Origin: an uncultured Lachnospiraceae bacterium
GTDB taxonomy: Bacteria; Bacillota; Clostridia; Lachnospirales; Lachnospiraceae
Direction: 5' to 3'
DNA: 52,579 bases
NCBI GenBank assembly: GCA_910585895.1
Contig: CAJUHY010000012.1
Location: forward strand, 1-52,579
Each line of letters begins with the position of its first letter. The first letter of the stretch is position 1. The notes beneath the pieces are model-generated. The model saw only the letters and a program-made list of their open reading frames with translations. It did not search any database and was not told where the DNA came from. Both the position numbers and the translations under genes were made by a program. Of this stretch, positions 51,601-52,579 are shown one piece after another.

Positions 51601-52579
51601 ATGAGAAATCACGTAGAAGAATTTCGTGGAGATTTAAAAGAATTCGATGAGATGACGGACAAGTTCTACAAAAAAGAGATTAACGTTGCGCAATACAAAG
51701 GGTTTTCCGGCGGATTCGGCAGTTATGCACAAAGAGGCGGCGGAGCAAGTATGCTGCGTCTGCGCCTTACCGGCGGTGAAATCACCAAAGAGCAGCTCAA
51801 ATTTATTGCCGACAGCATTGAAAAATACAATATTTCACTCACACATATTACAACCTGCCAAAGTTTACAGTTTCACAACCTGTCCGCTGAGCAGGTCTGC
51901 GAACTTATTCAGGAATCTTTTGACCACGGCATCATCACCAGAGGAGGCGGCGGTGATTTTCCGCGAAATGTAATGTGTTCACCGCTTTCCGGCGTACAAA
52001 CAGACGAGTATTTCAACGTTCTCCCCTATGCTGAGGAAGCGGCAGATTACCTGCTTGGGTTTATCAAAAAAGTAAAACTTCCCCGCAAATTAAAAGTATG
52101 TTTTTCCAACTGCAAAGAAAACGTTACTCATGCCACATTCCGCGATTTGGGATTTGTGGCAAAAGAGAACGGCTGCTTTGACGTATACAGCGCCGGGGGG
52201 TTGGGGCGCGAACCCCGGATGGGCGCTCTGGTGTCATGCGATGTTGCTCCCGAGAAAATCCTCTACTATATCAAGGCGATGATAGATACGTTCCTCGCCC
52301 ACGGCAATTACGAGAACCGCGGGAAAGCCCGCACCCGTTTTATGCAGGAAAGCCTGGGAACGGAAGGATACGTGAAAGCGTATCAGGAAAAACTTGCCAA
52401 AGTACTGGATGAGGAGGATTTAGACCTTACCGTCACCATCCCCGAGATTACCAAACAGGGCGATAACAGCAGCCTGGACAACCCCAGAGCCATCTCCCAG
52501 AAACAACCGGGACTTTACGCCGTTTCCTATCATCCAATCGGCGGCAGTCCTAAACCTGAATTTTTCCGCAGATTATATG
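51601..52579 (+). CDS. Nitrite/sulfite reductase-like protein (5' part, cut by the window end)
   Basis: 326 complete codons, frame open to the end of the window. ATG 51601 follows GGAGG with 5-base spacing. The first domain (about 28-100) is the ferredoxin-like half of siroheme nitrite/sulfite reductases (GGFGSYAQRGGGASMLRLRL; LTHITTCQSLQFHNL). The siroheme/[4Fe-4S] domain follows (RNVMCSPLSG; KVCFSNCKENVTHATFRDLGFV). A second ferredoxin-like half would start near 285. It probably reduces sulfite or nitrite, or acts as an assimilatory reductase; the true substrate cannot be told from this part. Confidence 0.85.
   Translation, partial: MRNHVEEFRGDLKEFDEMTDKFYKKEINVAQYKGFSGGFGSYAQRGGGASMLRLRLTGGEITKEQLKFIADSIEKYNISLTHITTCQSLQFHNLSAEQVCELIQESFDHGIITRGGGGDFPRNVMCSPLSGVQTDEYFNVLPYAEEAADYLLGFIKKVKLPRKLKVCFSNCKENVTHATFRDLGFVAKENGCFDVYSAGGLGREPRMGALVSCDVAPEKILYYIKAMIDTFLAHGNYENRGKARTRFMQESLGTEGYVKAYQEKLAKVLDEEDLDLTVTIPEITKQGDNSSLDNPRAISQKQPGLYAVSYHPIGGSPKPEFFRRLY

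Overview
The window looks like chromosome of an anaerobic, low-to-mid GC Gram-positive of the class Clostridia, most likely Lachnospiraceae. The basis is strong AGGAGG ribosome sites, TTGACA/TATAAT promoters with 17-base spacers, a trimeric NADH-linked [FeFe] hydrogenase, a giant acyl-CoA-dehydratase-activase-like protein, DUF4367 and COG2509 proteins, and an HrcA/CIRCE-controlled heat-shock gene. The species is not identified. No rRNA, tRNA, CRISPR array or intact insertion sequence was seen.

Layout. 1-4440 is accessory. It holds a compact Fst/par-like type I toxin-antitoxin locus, a DUF4367 protein, a HipBA-like toxin-antitoxin pair, and copies of a short promoter-plus-hairpin unit that look like a small-RNA family; two copies flank hipBA in direct orientation. 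4445-11655 is arginine biosynthesis: argC-GNAT-argJ-argB-argD on the minus strand, divergent from argG, with an ArgR-type box between, and a half-size DMT transporter at the operon's end. 11712-16759 carries glnS-DUF2225-MORN lipoprotein, a rhomboid-like membrane protein and a LysM protein. 17041-22448 has the 1420-residue activase-like protein and a DUF4097 protein whose ribosome site can be sequestered in a 15-bp stem.

22514-29826 appears to be a seven-gene operon: MBOAT, acyl carrier protein, SGNH/DltD-like protein and adenylate-forming ligase, followed by a three-gene ABC importer. This is the architecture of a D-alanylation (Dlt) machine, but the ligase looks more like a general acyl/aryl-acid ligase. 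30206-35162 holds a coiled-coil protein and the electron-bifurcating-type hydrogenase (NuoE-, NuoF- and HydA-like). 35250-39917 holds a MATE transporter and a two-gene unit pairing a FapA/DUF342 protein that has a novel-looking 26-residue N-terminal repeat with a response regulator bearing a degenerate HD-GYP domain. 40175-52579 holds htpG, a CAP-domain secreted protein, a parvulin lipoprotein, a COG2509 flavoprotein, a heterodimeric ABC exporter with one degenerate ATP site, a Cof-type HAD phosphatase and the 5' part of a nitrite/sulfite reductase-like gene.

The most interesting signals are (1) the convergent type I toxin-antitoxin locus at 66-367; (2) two 125-base three-armed cloverleaf repeats at 15300-15424 and 46360-46484, whose stems differ in sequence but keep pairing; (3) the duplicated promoter/hairpin units at about 1684-1772, 1949-2050 and 3789-3887; and (4) the Dlt-like acylation cassette coupled to an importer.
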